Shown here: in pieces, positions 27,321 through 36,202 of the stretch | Position numbering within the stretch: the stretch's first letter is position 1 | How the letters are laid out: each line of letters begins with the position of its first letter | Source of the DNA: Yeosuana sp043876835 | GTDB taxonomy: Bacteria > Bacteroidota > Bacteroidia > Flavobacteriales > Flavobacteriaceae | Direction of reading: 5' to 3' | Assembly (NCBI RefSeq): GCF_043876835.1 | Contig: NZ_JBAWJZ010000012.1 | Coordinates: forward strand, 17,641 to 81,640 | Length of the DNA stretch: 64,000 nt | Notes under the pieces: generated by a model | Databases searched by the model: none | What the model was told of the DNA's origin: nothing | Seen by the model: the letters and a program-made list of their open reading frames with translations, nothing else | Made by a program: the position numbers and the translations under genes

Positions 27321-27816
27321 AACAAAAAGTAATTCTATTCATAGAACATTTTACCCCTTGGTTGTTTAGAATAAACTTTTATTAACAATTTTAAAATATT
27401 ATTAATTTATCAGATAAGACAGATTCGATTGCTGTCATAATATAAAAATAAAGCCAATACTATAAATGAAACAGAAACTTTATATGAACCCCGAAATGAC
27501 TTAAATCATATCTATTATAATTCACAATATTAAAATTTTACTAAATGAGGCTTCTTTAATAAGTTTAATTACTCGATACGATAATTATAACTTTTTTAGA
27601 AGGGCTAGTTATATATAAGATTTATTAACAAGTCAATTATCAATCAACCTGTTAAAAAGCAGAAAGGCAAATTTTGAACTTAATTGAAAATATCTAATTT
27701 ATAATTATTGAATTGGTTGCAACTATAAAATTAGTTTGTAGAATAACTTTGATCTGATTGAAAAATTGAATGGAAAAATTGATATACTGGTTGACATAAA
27801 AACATTACACAACATA
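27321..27816. other. AT-rich stretch without recognisable genes
   Basis: About 500 bp lacking open frames or repeats I can name. It lies between the IS6 fragment and the first attC-like element. Confidence 0.35.
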
Positions 27817-27950
27817 CAGTATGCAAAAAATTGCTACTTTTAGCTTAACCAATGTGAATTGCTTTGTTTGCTTGCATCCAATTTTCCTTCGGAAAATCCT
27901 CGCACTCAACACGCAACTATTCATATAAATAAAAATTGTCAGTCATTGCG
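27817..27950 (+). repeat. attC-like element A
   Basis: It is similar over about 120 bp to the element at 41121-41262. Shared blocks are TTTTAGCTTAACCAATGT, ATTGCTTTxTTTGCTxGC, ATTTTCCTTCGGAAAATC (an 8-bp hairpin with TTC loop) and a CTCGCAC-to-CGCA tail. The left end has CACAAC and the right end TTGTC. It precedes a PhzF relic/DinB unit, i.e. sits where an integron attC site would be. Confidence 0.65.
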
Positions 27951-27986
27951 ACAAAAGGAATTTAACAGACAGAATAACAAAAATCA

Positions 27987-28243
27987 ATGAATATAAAAAC
28001 GTTTATAATTGACGCTTTTAATAACTAAACATTTAAAGGAAAACCAGCAGTGGTTTGCTTATTAGAAAATAGCATTGATAATCACTTAATGCTTTCAATA
28101 GCAAAAGAATTGGTAAAACAAAAATGAAATCGTTGCGATGCTCTGAAAGAAGTGGAAATATGGAAGTTGAATTACCTGATGAAAAAAACTTAACGATTAA
28201 AAGTAATGCAAAAATTGTATTTAAAGGAGAAATCAAAATTTAG
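27987..28243 (+). pseudogene. PhzF-family gene with large internal deletion
   Basis: The start MNIKTFIIDAFNN, an in-frame stop, then TFKGKPAVVCLLENSIDNHLMLSIAKEL form the PhzF N-terminus. Directly after, the frame reads ERSGNMEVELPDEKNLTIKSN followed by AKIVFKGEIKI and TAG at 28241, the PhzF C-terminus. The middle 180 or so residues are gone. It is a different gene from the PhzF relic at 14516, and was presumably the original content of this cassette together with DinB. Confidence 0.65.
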
Positions 28244-28246
28244 AAA

Positions 28247-28693
28247 ATGATAATAGATACATTAAAAACACTTTTCAAAAGAGACTTAGAAAAACTGATG
28301 ACCGAAATAGAACTTTATAACAATGAAGGAAATATTTGGCTTACTGATCAATCAATTTCAAATTCAGCAGGAAATTTATGCTTGCATATTATTGGAAACC
28401 TTAATGCCTATATTGGTGTTGGATTAGTAAAAATAAAATATGCAAGGCAACGAGACCTTGAATTTTCATTGAAAAATGTACCTAGAACAACAATATTAAG
28501 TCAAATTGTAGATACAATTAAAATTGTGGAAAATGGATTAAATAACTTAACCTTAAATCAAATGACCGATGATTTTCCTGTTGTAGTCTGGGAAAAACCA
28601 ACCGAAATGGAATACACCTTGATTCACTTAACAACTCATTTAAATTATCATCTTGGGCAAATAAATTATCACAGAAGATTACTTGACAATTGA
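28247..28693 (+). CDS. DinB-superfamily protein (DUF1572-like)
   Basis: The 148-residue four-helix bundle carries ISNSAGNLCLHIIGNLNAYIG and LIHLTTHLNYHLGQINYHRRLL, supplying the three His metal ligands of the DinB/YfiT-type fold. Some relatives are bacillithiol- or thiol-S-transferases; others have no known activity. It is the only intact gene between attC-like elements A and B. DinB proteins are common single-gene cassettes. Confidence 0.85.
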   Translation: MIIDTLKTLFKRDLEKLMTEIELYNNEGNIWLTDQSISNSAGNLCLHIIGNLNAYIGVGLVKIKYARQRDLEFSLKNVPRTTILSQIVDTIKIVENGLNNLTLNQMTDDFPVVVWEKPTEMEYTLIHLTTHLNYHLGQINYHRRLLDN

Positions 28694-28710
28694 AACGTAA
28701 AAACAACAAA

Positions 28711-28806
28711 CCAATAAGTCGTATATAAAAAATTGCTTGTTTTATCTTAACCCATATCAGTTGCTTTGTTTTCTTGCAACTTTCCATATACATAAACGTA
28801 AGCTGT
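28711..28806 (+). repeat. attC-like element B
   Basis: A 96-bp element between DinB and amidohydrolase genes. It shares TTGCTTGTTTTATCTTAACC, TTGCTTTGTTTTCTTGCA with element A, but lacks the inner hairpin. Its ends pair approximately (CGTATATA left, TATACATAAACG right), followed by the core-like AAACGTAAGC. Confidence 0.55.
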
Positions 28807-28816
28807 AATTAGATAA

Positions 28817-30250
28817 ATGAAAATATTAAAACGCCTTTTGAAAATTGTCTTTGCTCTTATAGGAGTGCTAGTAATAATTACTATTATTATACTTCGGGTT
28901 GATTCACACAGAATTAGCTACTTAAGTATTAATAAGAATGAACTAACATTTAATGATTCTTATCTTATTACTAATGTTAATGTAATACCCATGAATCAAG
29001 ACACTATTTTAGTTGATAAAATGGTATACATAAATAAGGGTATAATTGAAAAGATTGCTGACACCATTCAGGCTTTGGGAGTTGAAATTCTTGATGCAAA
29101 AAACAAATACTTAACACCGGGTCTTATCGATATGCACGTTCATGTGTGGGACAGATATGAACTTGGTCTTTACCTATCAAATGGTGTAACTGCGGTTAGA
29201 AATTTATGGGGTATGCCGATGCACTTAAGAATTAAGGAAGATGTGAATGACGACGAAATTATTTCACCAATATTTATGACAACAGGACCAAAACTAACTG
29301 GTCGTGAATTCATTGGTGATGATAATTTAAACCTAACGAATCCTAATGAAGCAAAAATAAAAGTGATTTCATATAAGAATAGAGGTTACAATTTTATAAA
29401 AACTTATTACGGTTTAGACAAAGATATATTTGAAGCTGTGGTTGAGCAAGCTGCTATTTCGAAAATAGATATCGTAGCTCATCCATCACAAAAAGTACCT
29501 TTTTTATATCATTTAAAACCACAAATCAAATCTATTGAACATGCTGAAGAAATTGTGCAACAGTCATTACAGTTTGATTTAGATACTATCAAACTTCAAC
29601 CTATCATTGATTCAATATCGCTTTCCAAGCATACTAGTTATTGTCCAACAATCACTGCATTTAATAATATCTACCAAATGATGATCAATGACTCTATTTT
29701 AGATTCAGAATCATTGGAATATATGAATCCACTCATTAAAAAATTTGACAGCAAAAAACAATTTGAGCGCTGGTTTAATACTAAACAAAATGACCCAGAA
29801 GCAATTGATCGGATAAAAGAGCAACATGATTTTCACATTACAATTGTTAAAAAGCTACACGAAGCTGGTGTGAATATAATTTGCGGAACTGATGCAGGCA
29901 TAGGTGTTACCCTTCCAGGGTTTTCAATTCACCAAGAACTGGTGTTTTATAAAGAGGCTGGTCTTTCTAACTACGAAGTTTTGAAAACAGCTACTATAAA
30001 TGCATCTAAAACACATACAATTATGAACCAACTCGGTACAATTGAAGTAGGTAAGATTGCTAACTTATTAATAGTAGATAATAATCCTTTAATAGAATTA
30101 TCAACACTTAAAAATCCTTCATTTGTTATTGTTAAGGGAAGAAAATTAAATAGAAGTACTCTCAATTCATTTGAAGAAAAGGCAAAGAGTCGTAAGAATC
30201 TAATTGCTTCCGCTCTTAGGTATTTAGAAAATTTAATTTTTGAAAAATAA
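28817..30250 (+). CDS. membrane-anchored amidohydrolase
   Basis: The 477-residue protein begins with a membrane anchor (about 7-27). It then shows the imidazolonepropionase/dipeptidase-type amidohydrolase fold: GLIDMHVHVWD (HxH), KTYYGLDK (carbamylated-Lys position near 190), IVAHPS and IEHAEE (metal His), ICGTDAGIG (catalytic Asp) and GTIEVGKIANLLIVDNNPL at the end. It hydrolyses an unknown amide or ester, probably in the periplasm. It is flanked by attC-like elements B and D. Confidence 0.85.
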   Translation: MKILKRLLKIVFALIGVLVIITIIILRVDSHRISYLSINKNELTFNDSYLITNVNVIPMNQDTILVDKMVYINKGIIEKIADTIQALGVEILDAKNKYLTPGLIDMHVHVWDRYELGLYLSNGVTAVRNLWGMPMHLRIKEDVNDDEIISPIFMTTGPKLTGREFIGDDNLNLTNPNEAKIKVISYKNRGYNFIKTYYGLDKDIFEAVVEQAAISKIDIVAHPSQKVPFLYHLKPQIKSIEHAEEIVQQSLQFDLDTIKLQPIIDSISLSKHTSYCPTITAFNNIYQMMINDSILDSESLEYMNPLIKKFDSKKQFERWFNTKQNDPEAIDRIKEQHDFHITIVKKLHEAGVNIICGTDAGIGVTLPGFSIHQELVFYKEAGLSNYEVLKTATINASKTHTIMNQLGTIEVGKIANLLIVDNNPLIELSTLKNPSFVIVKGRKLNRSTLNSFEEKAKSRKNLIASALRYLENLIFEK

Positions 30251-30471
30251 ACTACTACTAACAATGGCTATTAGATATAAAACCGAGAGTTATGTCAATG
30301 AAAATGATGGCTTTAATTGATAAAGTAAAATTGACGACAAAACTAGAACTTGTAACTCAAATTAAAACACTCGGTTATAATTTTAGGTTCATTGGAATTT
30401 TAATCTTTTTGGCAAGTTTGTTAGAGATTGTGAATTAGACCAACAAATAAGTTTAATTTAAAAATAATATT
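30251..30471 (+). repeat. left half of an attC-like element plus a small open frame
   Basis: ACTAACAATGGCTAT at 30257-30271, directly after the amidohydrolase stop, resembles the left (CTAACA) end of the neighbouring elements. A matching right end was not found. A 48-codon frame at 30292-30438 (MSMKMMALIDKVKLTTKLEL, hydrophobic end) follows and is probably chance or a relic. Confidence 0.35.
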
Positions 30472-30593
30472 ATGGCATAACCTATTAAAGAAATACCCTT
30501 TCTTTCTGGTAAAGATGCTTAAAAGTTGTTAAAGAAAACAAAGACATTGTGAAAGTACTTAAGGAAGAAAAGGAAAAATTGAGCAAGTTATGA
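30472..30593 (+). pseudogene. relic of a small antitoxin-like protein
   Basis: MA*PIKEIPFLSGKDA*KLLK, then after a shift ENKDIVKVLKEEKEKLSKL. The original start MAKPIKETPxLxGKDA is typical of a small Bacteroidota protein encoded just before a GNAT-type enzyme, as seen here. Two stops and one shift show it is dead. Confidence 0.5.
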
Positions 30594-30639
30594 AGCGCTA
30601 AAAAAGAATCGCGTAATTTGTTATTTAATGAATTATTAT

Positions 30640-31106
30640 TAATCAGATTAAATTCTGATACAAATATTTTGCCGTTCGATTGTGAAACATAGATTTGAAC
30701 TGCTTTTTTTTGAAGATTCTAAAATTATGTGAATCAATTATTAACTACTATTTTTATTATCCAAACAGAAACAGAAACAGAAACTGTTGTATATTTCAAT
30801 TATCTTAGCAACAAGATATCTCAAGTTGAAATAGGAAACAAATATACTTTTCAGTATAGAATTTCTTCCTTAGTACCAAAAGGTAAAGATGGATAAATAA
30901 ATTATGTAGAAATTGGTAGATTTGCTGCATCTGATAATTTCAAAGGAAATGGATACGATAGAGAAACCCTAATCTTCACAAAAGCTTTGTTTATAGGCAA
31001 TAATAGGACAGGTTGTAAAATTATTACTATTAATGTATATAGAGAATCATTAGGTTTTTACTTAAAAAACGTATTTAAATATTTATTCAGTTTAGAAAAA
31101 ATCTGA
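30640..31106 (+). pseudogene. relic of a GNAT (toxin-type) acetyltransferase
   Basis: Shifting frames give SDTNILPFDCE, FFEDSK, then NYVEIGRFAASDNFKGNGYDRETLIFTKALFI and NRTGCKIITINVYRESLGFYLKN. The second part fits the GNAT motif-A pattern IGRLAVxxxYQGxGxG followed by GCRxITVDAYxxSxxFYxKNGF. With the preceding small gene it resembles GNAT toxin-antitoxin pairs. Several stops make it inactive. Confidence 0.55.
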
Positions 31107-31465
31107 TACTTGATTAATGTATTTTAACCTAGGTTAATTAAGCTATTCTGATTTCACTTCCTAATTTCAGTAATCTTGCCTTAACTCGTAAAAAATAAAA
31201 TTCTCATTAAGTCAATAAATTTGTAAACTTAATAAAAAACTTTGTTTTCAAAAATGTGTAAAAACCTTACTTCGGAATTTTCTTTCGAAAAAAAAATTTT
31301 TACAACTTAATTCTTTCTTTTTTTTCATTTGTTTTTCTTAATTTTCCATAAGGTATTTTTTAAATGAGACCCTTGTATGGGATAATCTAACAGAACGGAA
31401 ATATAAGAATCATTATACTAATATACTAAGCCTAACATACTTTAAAAGAATAATATATATCATAC
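31107..31465 (+). other. AT-rich spacer with a possible attC-like remnant
   Basis: Near 31266-31310 an imperfect palindrome (CTTACTTCGGAATTTTC then TTCGAAAAAAAAATTTT) recalls the inner hairpin of the neighbouring elements. No gene seen. The SGNH gene promoter should lie at the right end. Confidence 0.35.
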
Positions 31466-32353
31466 ATGACTAGACTAATATTGATTCCGTTATTATGTGC
31501 TTTTATTTCTATGGATGCACAAGAAAGAATAATTATTAATGATGATCAACAATTCATCGCCTTCCTTGAAAACTCTTTGGAGAATGGTGTTGCTAATTCT
31601 GAAATCACACAAATGTTTTACCAACGCACATGGGATTATTGGAGGAAACATATGATAGATTATAATCAGAATCCAGAAAAATATAGCAAGGTATTATCAC
31701 TTTACTATCAAAATCAACAGAAATATAAAAGGAATGATTCAATAAAAATTGACAGATTTGAAAATCAGATAGAAAGTTTTCGTCGATTTGACAATCGAAA
31801 TACACTTGCTAAAAATCCTGTTCTATTCATTGGCAGTTCAAGTATTGTTTTTTGGGAGACAGCAAAATCATTTCCCGATTTACCAATAATTAACCGAGGA
31901 TTTGGAGGAGCAAGTCTTCAAGAGATAATTCATTATTACGATGATATTGTTAAAAGGCATTCGCCATCTATTTTAGTCGTTTATTGTGATATAGATATAG
32001 AGCGCGGAAAATCTCCTAACGTAGCCTTTAGTGCATTTAAAGAATTAGTAAACAAGGTTAGAAAAGACTTTCCTCTAACCCAGATATTTCTTCTATCCAT
32101 GAAACCAACACTAGTTGATGACTTTATTCAAAAAGATGTTAGCATAAATAAGGTAGCAACCAATAGAATGCTAAGTAAATATTGTGATGATGAAAGAAAT
32201 CTACATTACATAGATATCACAAATATGATGATAAAGTCAGATGGACGCGTGCGTTCAGATATCTTTCTTACTGATGGAATGCATCTAAATCAGTTAGGGT
32301 ATGGACTTTGGGATCCGATAATAAGAAGCAAAATAATGAGTTTAACAAAATAG
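31466..32353 (+). CDS. secreted SGNH/GDSL-type hydrolase
   Basis: After a short signal peptide (MTRLILIPLLCAFISMDAQ) and a helical N-terminal segment, the 295-residue protein has the SGNH blocks. These are VLFIGSSSIVFWE (nucleophile Ser), PIINRGFGGASLQ (Gly oxyanion), LVVYCDID (block III, Asn replaced) and the catalytic FLTDGMHLNQLGY (DxxH). These enzymes deacylate sugars, peptidoglycan or lipids; the substrate is unknown. It stands alone in its cassette. Confidence 0.83.
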   Translation: MTRLILIPLLCAFISMDAQERIIINDDQQFIAFLENSLENGVANSEITQMFYQRTWDYWRKHMIDYNQNPEKYSKVLSLYYQNQQKYKRNDSIKIDRFENQIESFRRFDNRNTLAKNPVLFIGSSSIVFWETAKSFPDLPIINRGFGGASLQEIIHYYDDIVKRHSPSILVVYCDIDIERGKSPNVAFSAFKELVNKVRKDFPLTQIFLLSMKPTLVDDFIQKDVSINKVATNRMLSKYCDDERNLHYIDITNMMIKSDGRVRSDIFLTDGMHLNQLGYGLWDPIIRSKIMSLTK

Positions 32354-32564
32354 AACACGAAATACATAGACAAAAAACATAGTGTATTTGACAGGTATAA
32401 TGTCAAAAAAATTTGCAAACTATGGACCACCTTAGCTGATAACTATAACATGGGAAAAACCTATGATTTTAAATATCGGATGAACAAACCGTTAGGTCAC
32501 AATGAGCTAAAAATGAGTAGTGTTGCTACTTGTTTGGCACTCTAACTCCACAAGTGAAATGTGC
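32354..32564. other. short spacer after the SGNH gene
   Basis: No supported gene. A few CTAAC-like words occur, including one at 32541 (TCTAACTCC) close to the left end of the next repeat. Confidence 0.3.
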
Positions 32565-32852
32565 TCTAACAATCTGCTAAACCAAATTGCACAAGGCTTT
32601 TTTTATAAACTTCAGCTCCAAATGTCAGGCTCAAGCCTTTATCCTGCCATAACAGTTGTTAAAACAATTTGTATATGTTTCTTGATCTCCCAATCTAATA
32701 AATTTAACAACTAACGGCAGCTGTGCTTACTAGTCTACAAACAATGATTAGGTACCCAATTGCAAACATCGGTCAGATTCTCAAATCTTTGTTGCTTAAT
32801 TTTATTATTTTTCCAACTGCAAAACAGAACTGCGTTTAGCAGAGAGTTGTGC
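32565..32852 (+). repeat. 288-bp repeat, copy 1 (attC-like)
   Basis: Nearly full-length match to 35184-35470. Shared blocks include ATTGCACAAGGCTTTTTTAT, TTCTTGATCTCCCAATCTAA, ACATCGGTCAGATTCTCAAA and CTGCGTTTAGCAG. It starts TCTAAC and ends GTTGTGC, so it is bounded by core-like words as the other elements are. Confidence 0.75.
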
Positions 32853-32867
32853 ATAAGCTAAAAAATA

Positions 32868-32897
32868 ATGCAGAAGAAAACAAAAGACAGGATTGTT
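32868..32897 (+). pseudogene. 5' stub of a gene (TetR-like start) cut by an IS6 element
   Basis: Immediately after the repeat a frame begins MQKKTKDRIV, exactly the style of a TetR-family N-terminus. It is interrupted after ten codons by the IS inverted repeat at 32898. The rest of the gene is not on the other side of the element. The family call rests on ten residues only. Confidence 0.35.
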
Positions 32898-33660
32898 GGT
32901 TCTGTCTCATTTGTGAAATTATAATCTAAAAATTCTTGGTTAACCAGACTCATACTGCTAAACTGTAAAATGCCTTGTAGGCAGATAAACTATTGCTGTC
33001 CATCTGTCCTTTCTATATCATATGCACTAACTCTATGCACGTTATACTCCTCCTAGCAATCCCAAAGTCCCTGTAACCCTGTCCTACACGCTTCTTTATA
33101 AACCTATGGTCCTGTTCAACTATGTTGTTCAAATACTTGCACTGCCGTATCCGTATCTTAACAAAAGAACGTCTTCCATAAACCTTAACCGCCCCTTGTT
33201 GGAACCACTTTTGTCAATGTTTATCAGTTCGATGTGACCATTGTTGTTTATGGCCTTGTTCAAAAAGGATTGGGAGGACATGCGCTGTCCCCTCTTGGTA
33301 AATAGAAAGTCTATTGTATTCCCCTCTTTATCTTCAGCTCTGTAAAGTACCTCCATTCCCCTTTTGTTTTGATGAATGTCCCATCTATCCTCCTGCGTTT
33401 ACCTACCACATACTTCCTACTTCGAAATGAAGCCTCCATTTGTGGACTGAATTTATAGCCCACCTTTGAATGGTTGCATGGCCTACTTTCACTCCTCGTA
33501 TGGCCATCAACTCCTCAATCTCTCTGTAGCTCAATACAACCCTGAACTTGAAATAGATAGCTTGCATAATAACTGACTTGGGAAAAGTGTGGCCTTTGAA
33601 CATTGTTTTTGTTTTAAAAATACAACATTCCATTTTTATTAATTTAGATGCGACAGAACC
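32898..33660 (-). mobile_element. IS6-family insertion sequence, copy 1 (decayed)
   Basis: The 763-bp element is bounded by GGTTCTGTCTCAT (left) and ATGCGACAGAACC (right), which are imperfect inverted repeats of the IS6 family type. It is close to identical in length and layout to the copy at 44311-45074 and has the same orientation. The flanking 8-mers (GGATTGTT and AACAAATT) are not a target duplication, so one or both ends were rearranged after insertion. Confidence 0.82.
32950..33603 (-). pseudogene. IS6-family transposase, broken
   Basis: The start at 33603 gives MFKGHTFPKSVIMQAIYFKFR, then YREIEELMAIRGVKVGHATIQRW. A shift and a stop near 33400 interrupt the catalytic region; the DETYIKVKG motif is eroded. 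Translation resumes with EVLYRAEDKEGNTIDFLFTK and INIDKSGSNKG (second catalytic Asp). The last third, which should carry the catalytic Glu, is in a further frame. No transposition activity is expected. Confidence 0.8.
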
Positions 33661-33670
33661 AACAAATTGG

Positions 33671-33845
33671 TACATAGAATGTTTGCTATGGTTAAAGATC
33701 AAAAATTATACGATTTTAATTTGCAAATGTCATAGATATCATTGCTTCGGATTTTTATACCGAAAAATCCTGCTCTTTTACTATCTTCGATTTACGGCGG
33801 AAAATCCTCGCGGATTTTCACACAACGAAACCATACACGTTATCC
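33671..33845 (+). repeat. attC-like element O, eroded
   Basis: It contains GGAAAATCC TCGC GGATTTTC (inner hairpin, about 33799-33820), identical in arms and loop to that of element 38244-38385. Flanking arms pair as GCTATGGTT (about 33687) with GAAACCATA (about 33828), followed by ACACGTTATCC as a core-like right end. It lies directly behind the IS6 copy. Confidence 0.5.
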
Positions 33846-33938
33846 AATGATAAAGTTTTATATAAAAATTAGACAAAATTGTTGACTAAAAATAAAATAG
33901 GCTATTACCTTTTTCAAGCAATTGTATTAATAAATAGA

Positions 33939-35051
33939 TCACATGCTAGCTAATGTTGTTGATGGATTTCTCTCATTGCCCAACTCTTTTAACCTTCGAA
34001 AGTGAGAGGCGAGTGCACTAAAGACGTTTAGTTTCAAATTATAAGTGAATCCATATTCTTCAGAAGTTTTTTTAACAATATCAGCAATCGCAGGATAATG
34101 CACATGGCATATATTTTGAAAAAGGTGGTGCTCAATCTGATAATCCAGCCCACCAATATACCAACTGAATAGACCATTCTTTCTTCCAAAATCAGACGTG
34201 GTACGAAGTTGGTGTACCAGCCAGTCATTATTAATTTGTTGGTCTTCATCGACAAGAAGTTGATCCGTGCCCTCAACTACATGTGCCATTTGAAATACGG
34301 TGCTCATAATCATACCAGCAGTTATATGCATGGCAACAAAGCCAATTAATATTTGCCAAAAAGAAAAATCTGTTAAGTATAAGGGTAGACCAATAATAAC
34401 AGCAAAGTAGATGACCTTAATGACAATAAGTTTCACCAGTTGCCATATAGGATTAACATTTTGCTCCTTGGTAATACCTTTTTTGTTATACTCCAGTAAT
34501 ACTCCAATTTCACCAAACAATCTTGCAAATGTCATTAGTCCATATAGTGGAAAAGCATAAAAATGTTGGTAACTATGATACTTTTTAAGTGGCCCATATT
34601 GACATAAACGAATAATCTTTAGGTTAGAAATATCAGGATCATAATTATAAATATTAGTAAACGAATGATGTTTAATATTATGCTGTATTTTCCAATTAAA
34701 AATATTACTACCCAAAAGGAACATGGTAGACGAAGCGAGGTTATTTACCCATTTTTTTGAAGAATAGGCATGATGAACCCCATCATGCATGATTGACATC
34801 CCTACGCCTGCTTCCCCTATACCCATGATCACCGCTAAACCCAAAGCTGTCCAAGGTGATACGGATCTAGTGAGCAACATTATAAAAGGCACTAAATAAA
34901 CACCTAAAATAACAACCGACTTCAGATACATGCTAAAATTACCATAAATGGACTTATTATTATCCTTGAAATAAGAACGTACCCGTTTTCTAACCTCATA
35001 GGAAAACTCCCGTTCCTTATTGTTTTGCCTCACAAACTTAACGCTTTCCAT
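33939..35051 (-). CDS. membrane fatty-acid (acyl-CoA) desaturase
   Basis: The 370-residue integral membrane protein carries all three His boxes of a front-end desaturase: MHDGVHHAYS (HxxxHH), QHNIKHHSFTN (HxxxHH) and YQIEHHLF (QxxHH). The QxxHH third box is typical of linoleoyl-CoA/delta-6-like enzymes, though bacterial relatives act on various acyl chains. It inserts a double bond using a di-iron centre and ferredoxin or cytochrome b5-like donors; no fused b5 domain is present. It is the only intact gene on the minus strand inside the cassette region. Confidence 0.9.
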   Translation of the reverse strand: MESVKFVRQNNKEREFSYEVRKRVRSYFKDNNKSIYGNFSMYLKSVVILGVYLVPFIMLLTRSVSPWTALGLAVIMGIGEAGVGMSIMHDGVHHAYSSKKWVNNLASSTMFLLGSNIFNWKIQHNIKHHSFTNIYNYDPDISNLKIIRLCQYGPLKKYHSYQHFYAFPLYGLMTFARLFGEIGVLLEYNKKGITKEQNVNPIWQLVKLIVIKVIYFAVIIGLPLYLTDFSFWQILIGFVAMHITAGMIMSTVFQMAHVVEGTDQLLVDEDQQINNDWLVHQLRTTSDFGRKNGLFSWYIGGLDYQIEHHLFQNICHVHYPAIADIVKKTSEEYGFTYNLKLNVFSALASHFRRLKELGNERNPSTTLASM

Positions 35052-35183
35052 TATTCTTGATTAAATTAATTTTATACTTAAAATTTACTTAAAACCGACT
35101 ATATGAGTAAATGACTTTTGTCAGTTTCAATAAAAAAATTGGAACTCTAGGTTTATTAAAAAGGAATTATAAAAATAACTAAA
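35052..35183. other. promoter region of the desaturase
   Basis: AT-rich spacer; no coding sequence seen. Confidence 0.35.
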
Positions 35184-35470
35184 GGCTAACACCGTATAAA
35201 AACAATTGCACAAGGCTTTTTTATAAACTTCTGCTCCAGCTGACAGGATCAAGCCTTTTACGTGCCATAACAGGTGCTAAAAGCAATTTGGATCTGTTTC
35301 TTGATCTCCCAATCTAATAAATTTAACAACTAACGGTAGCTGCGCTACCTAGTAGACAAACAATGATTAGAGACCCAATGACAAACATCGGTCAGATTCT
35401 CAAATCTTTGTTGCTTAAATTTATTATCTTTTCATTCGCAAAACTGAACTGCGTTTAGCAGGTCGTTAGC
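35184..35470 (+). repeat. 287-bp repeat, copy 2 (attC-like element E)
   Basis: It begins GGCTAAC (35184-35190) and ends GTTAGC (35465-35470), giving matched core-like ends. A small hairpin, GGTAGC TGC GCTACC, lies inside. It is nearly colinear with 32565-32852. It precedes a GNAT gene. Confidence 0.75.
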
Positions 35471-35503
35471 AATAAGCATTCAGCAACACTCAACAATGAC
35501 AGT

Positions 35504-35902
35504 ATGAACATAGAATATAGTTATGACAAACGACCAACAGCAGACCAAATAATTGAACTTTATAACAGTTCAGGTTTGCCACGACCAACAAATGATAGAG
35601 AACGAATACAAAAAATGTATGACAGTTCAAATTTAATAGTCACTGCTTGGGACAATGACATTTTGATTGGAGTTTCTCGTTCAATTACAGATTGGGTTTG
35701 GAGCTGTTACCTTGCAGACCTTGCTGTCCATCCAGATTATAAAAAAGGGGGAATAGGTAAAAAGCTTGTTCAATTGACAAAAGAAAAACTTGGCGACCAG
35801 TCAATGATACTTTTGCTTTCAGTTCCAACGGCAATGGAATATTACCCAAAAATTGGAATGACAAAAGAAGATAGGGCATTTACAATACTTCGTACAAAAT
35901 AA
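35504..35902 (+). CDS. GNAT-family N-acetyltransferase
   Basis: The 132-residue protein has a standard GNAT core: LIVTAWDNDILIGVSRSITD, CYLADLAVHPDYKKGGIGKKLV (acetyl-CoA loop GGIGKK), LLLSVPTAMEYYPKIGM. Short, soluble and with no fused domains. It is a single-gene cassette between the 287-bp repeat and element F. Many integron cassettes encode such enzymes; the substrate cannot be told. Confidence 0.87.
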   Translation: MNIEYSYDKRPTADQIIELYNSSGLPRPTNDRERIQKMYDSSNLIVTAWDNDILIGVSRSITDWVWSCYLADLAVHPDYKKGGIGKKLVQLTKEKLGDQSMILLLSVPTAMEYYPKIGMTKEDRAFTILRTK

Positions 35903-36005
35903 AGTTTCTAATGACAGAAAAGTGATTAACAGAGTAGTATCGCAATCAACCACAAACAATGACAGGAAAACTGTTGAAGAATGAAAATTGAACAAAATAT
36001 GCCTA

Positions 36006-36141
36006 CCGCTAACATCGTATTGGCAATAGTGGGGCTGACAGTTGTAAACTCAACATTTGTAATTCTATTGGGCATTTGAACAAATGTTGGACTGATGTTA
36101 TTCAAATGCCCCACCATCGCCAATACGTAAACCGTTAGCGG
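36006..36141 (+). repeat. attC-like element F (best-formed)
   Basis: 136-bp imperfect palindrome. The outer arms are CCGCTAAC (36006-36013) with GTTAGCGG (36134-36141). After an unpaired spacer of unequal length (5 nt left, 9 nt right), the inner arms at 36019-36035 and 36108-36124 pair at 15 of 17 positions. Further inside is a 10-bp perfect stem, CAACATTTGT (36051) with ACAAATGTTG (36080). Two stem boxes, an asymmetric spacer and GTTAGC-type ends are the architecture of an attC site. It separates two GNAT genes. Confidence 0.75.
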
Positions 36142-36202
36142 TCATTAAATAAACACTCTACCACAATTCATAAATAAAGAAATAATACAATTAAGAAAAG
36201 AT

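Noticed and set aside
32890..33668. 8-bp target-site duplication around IS6 copy 1
   Set aside because: GGATTGTT and AACAAATT do not match; likewise CATTAAAC and GAATAAAT around copy 2.
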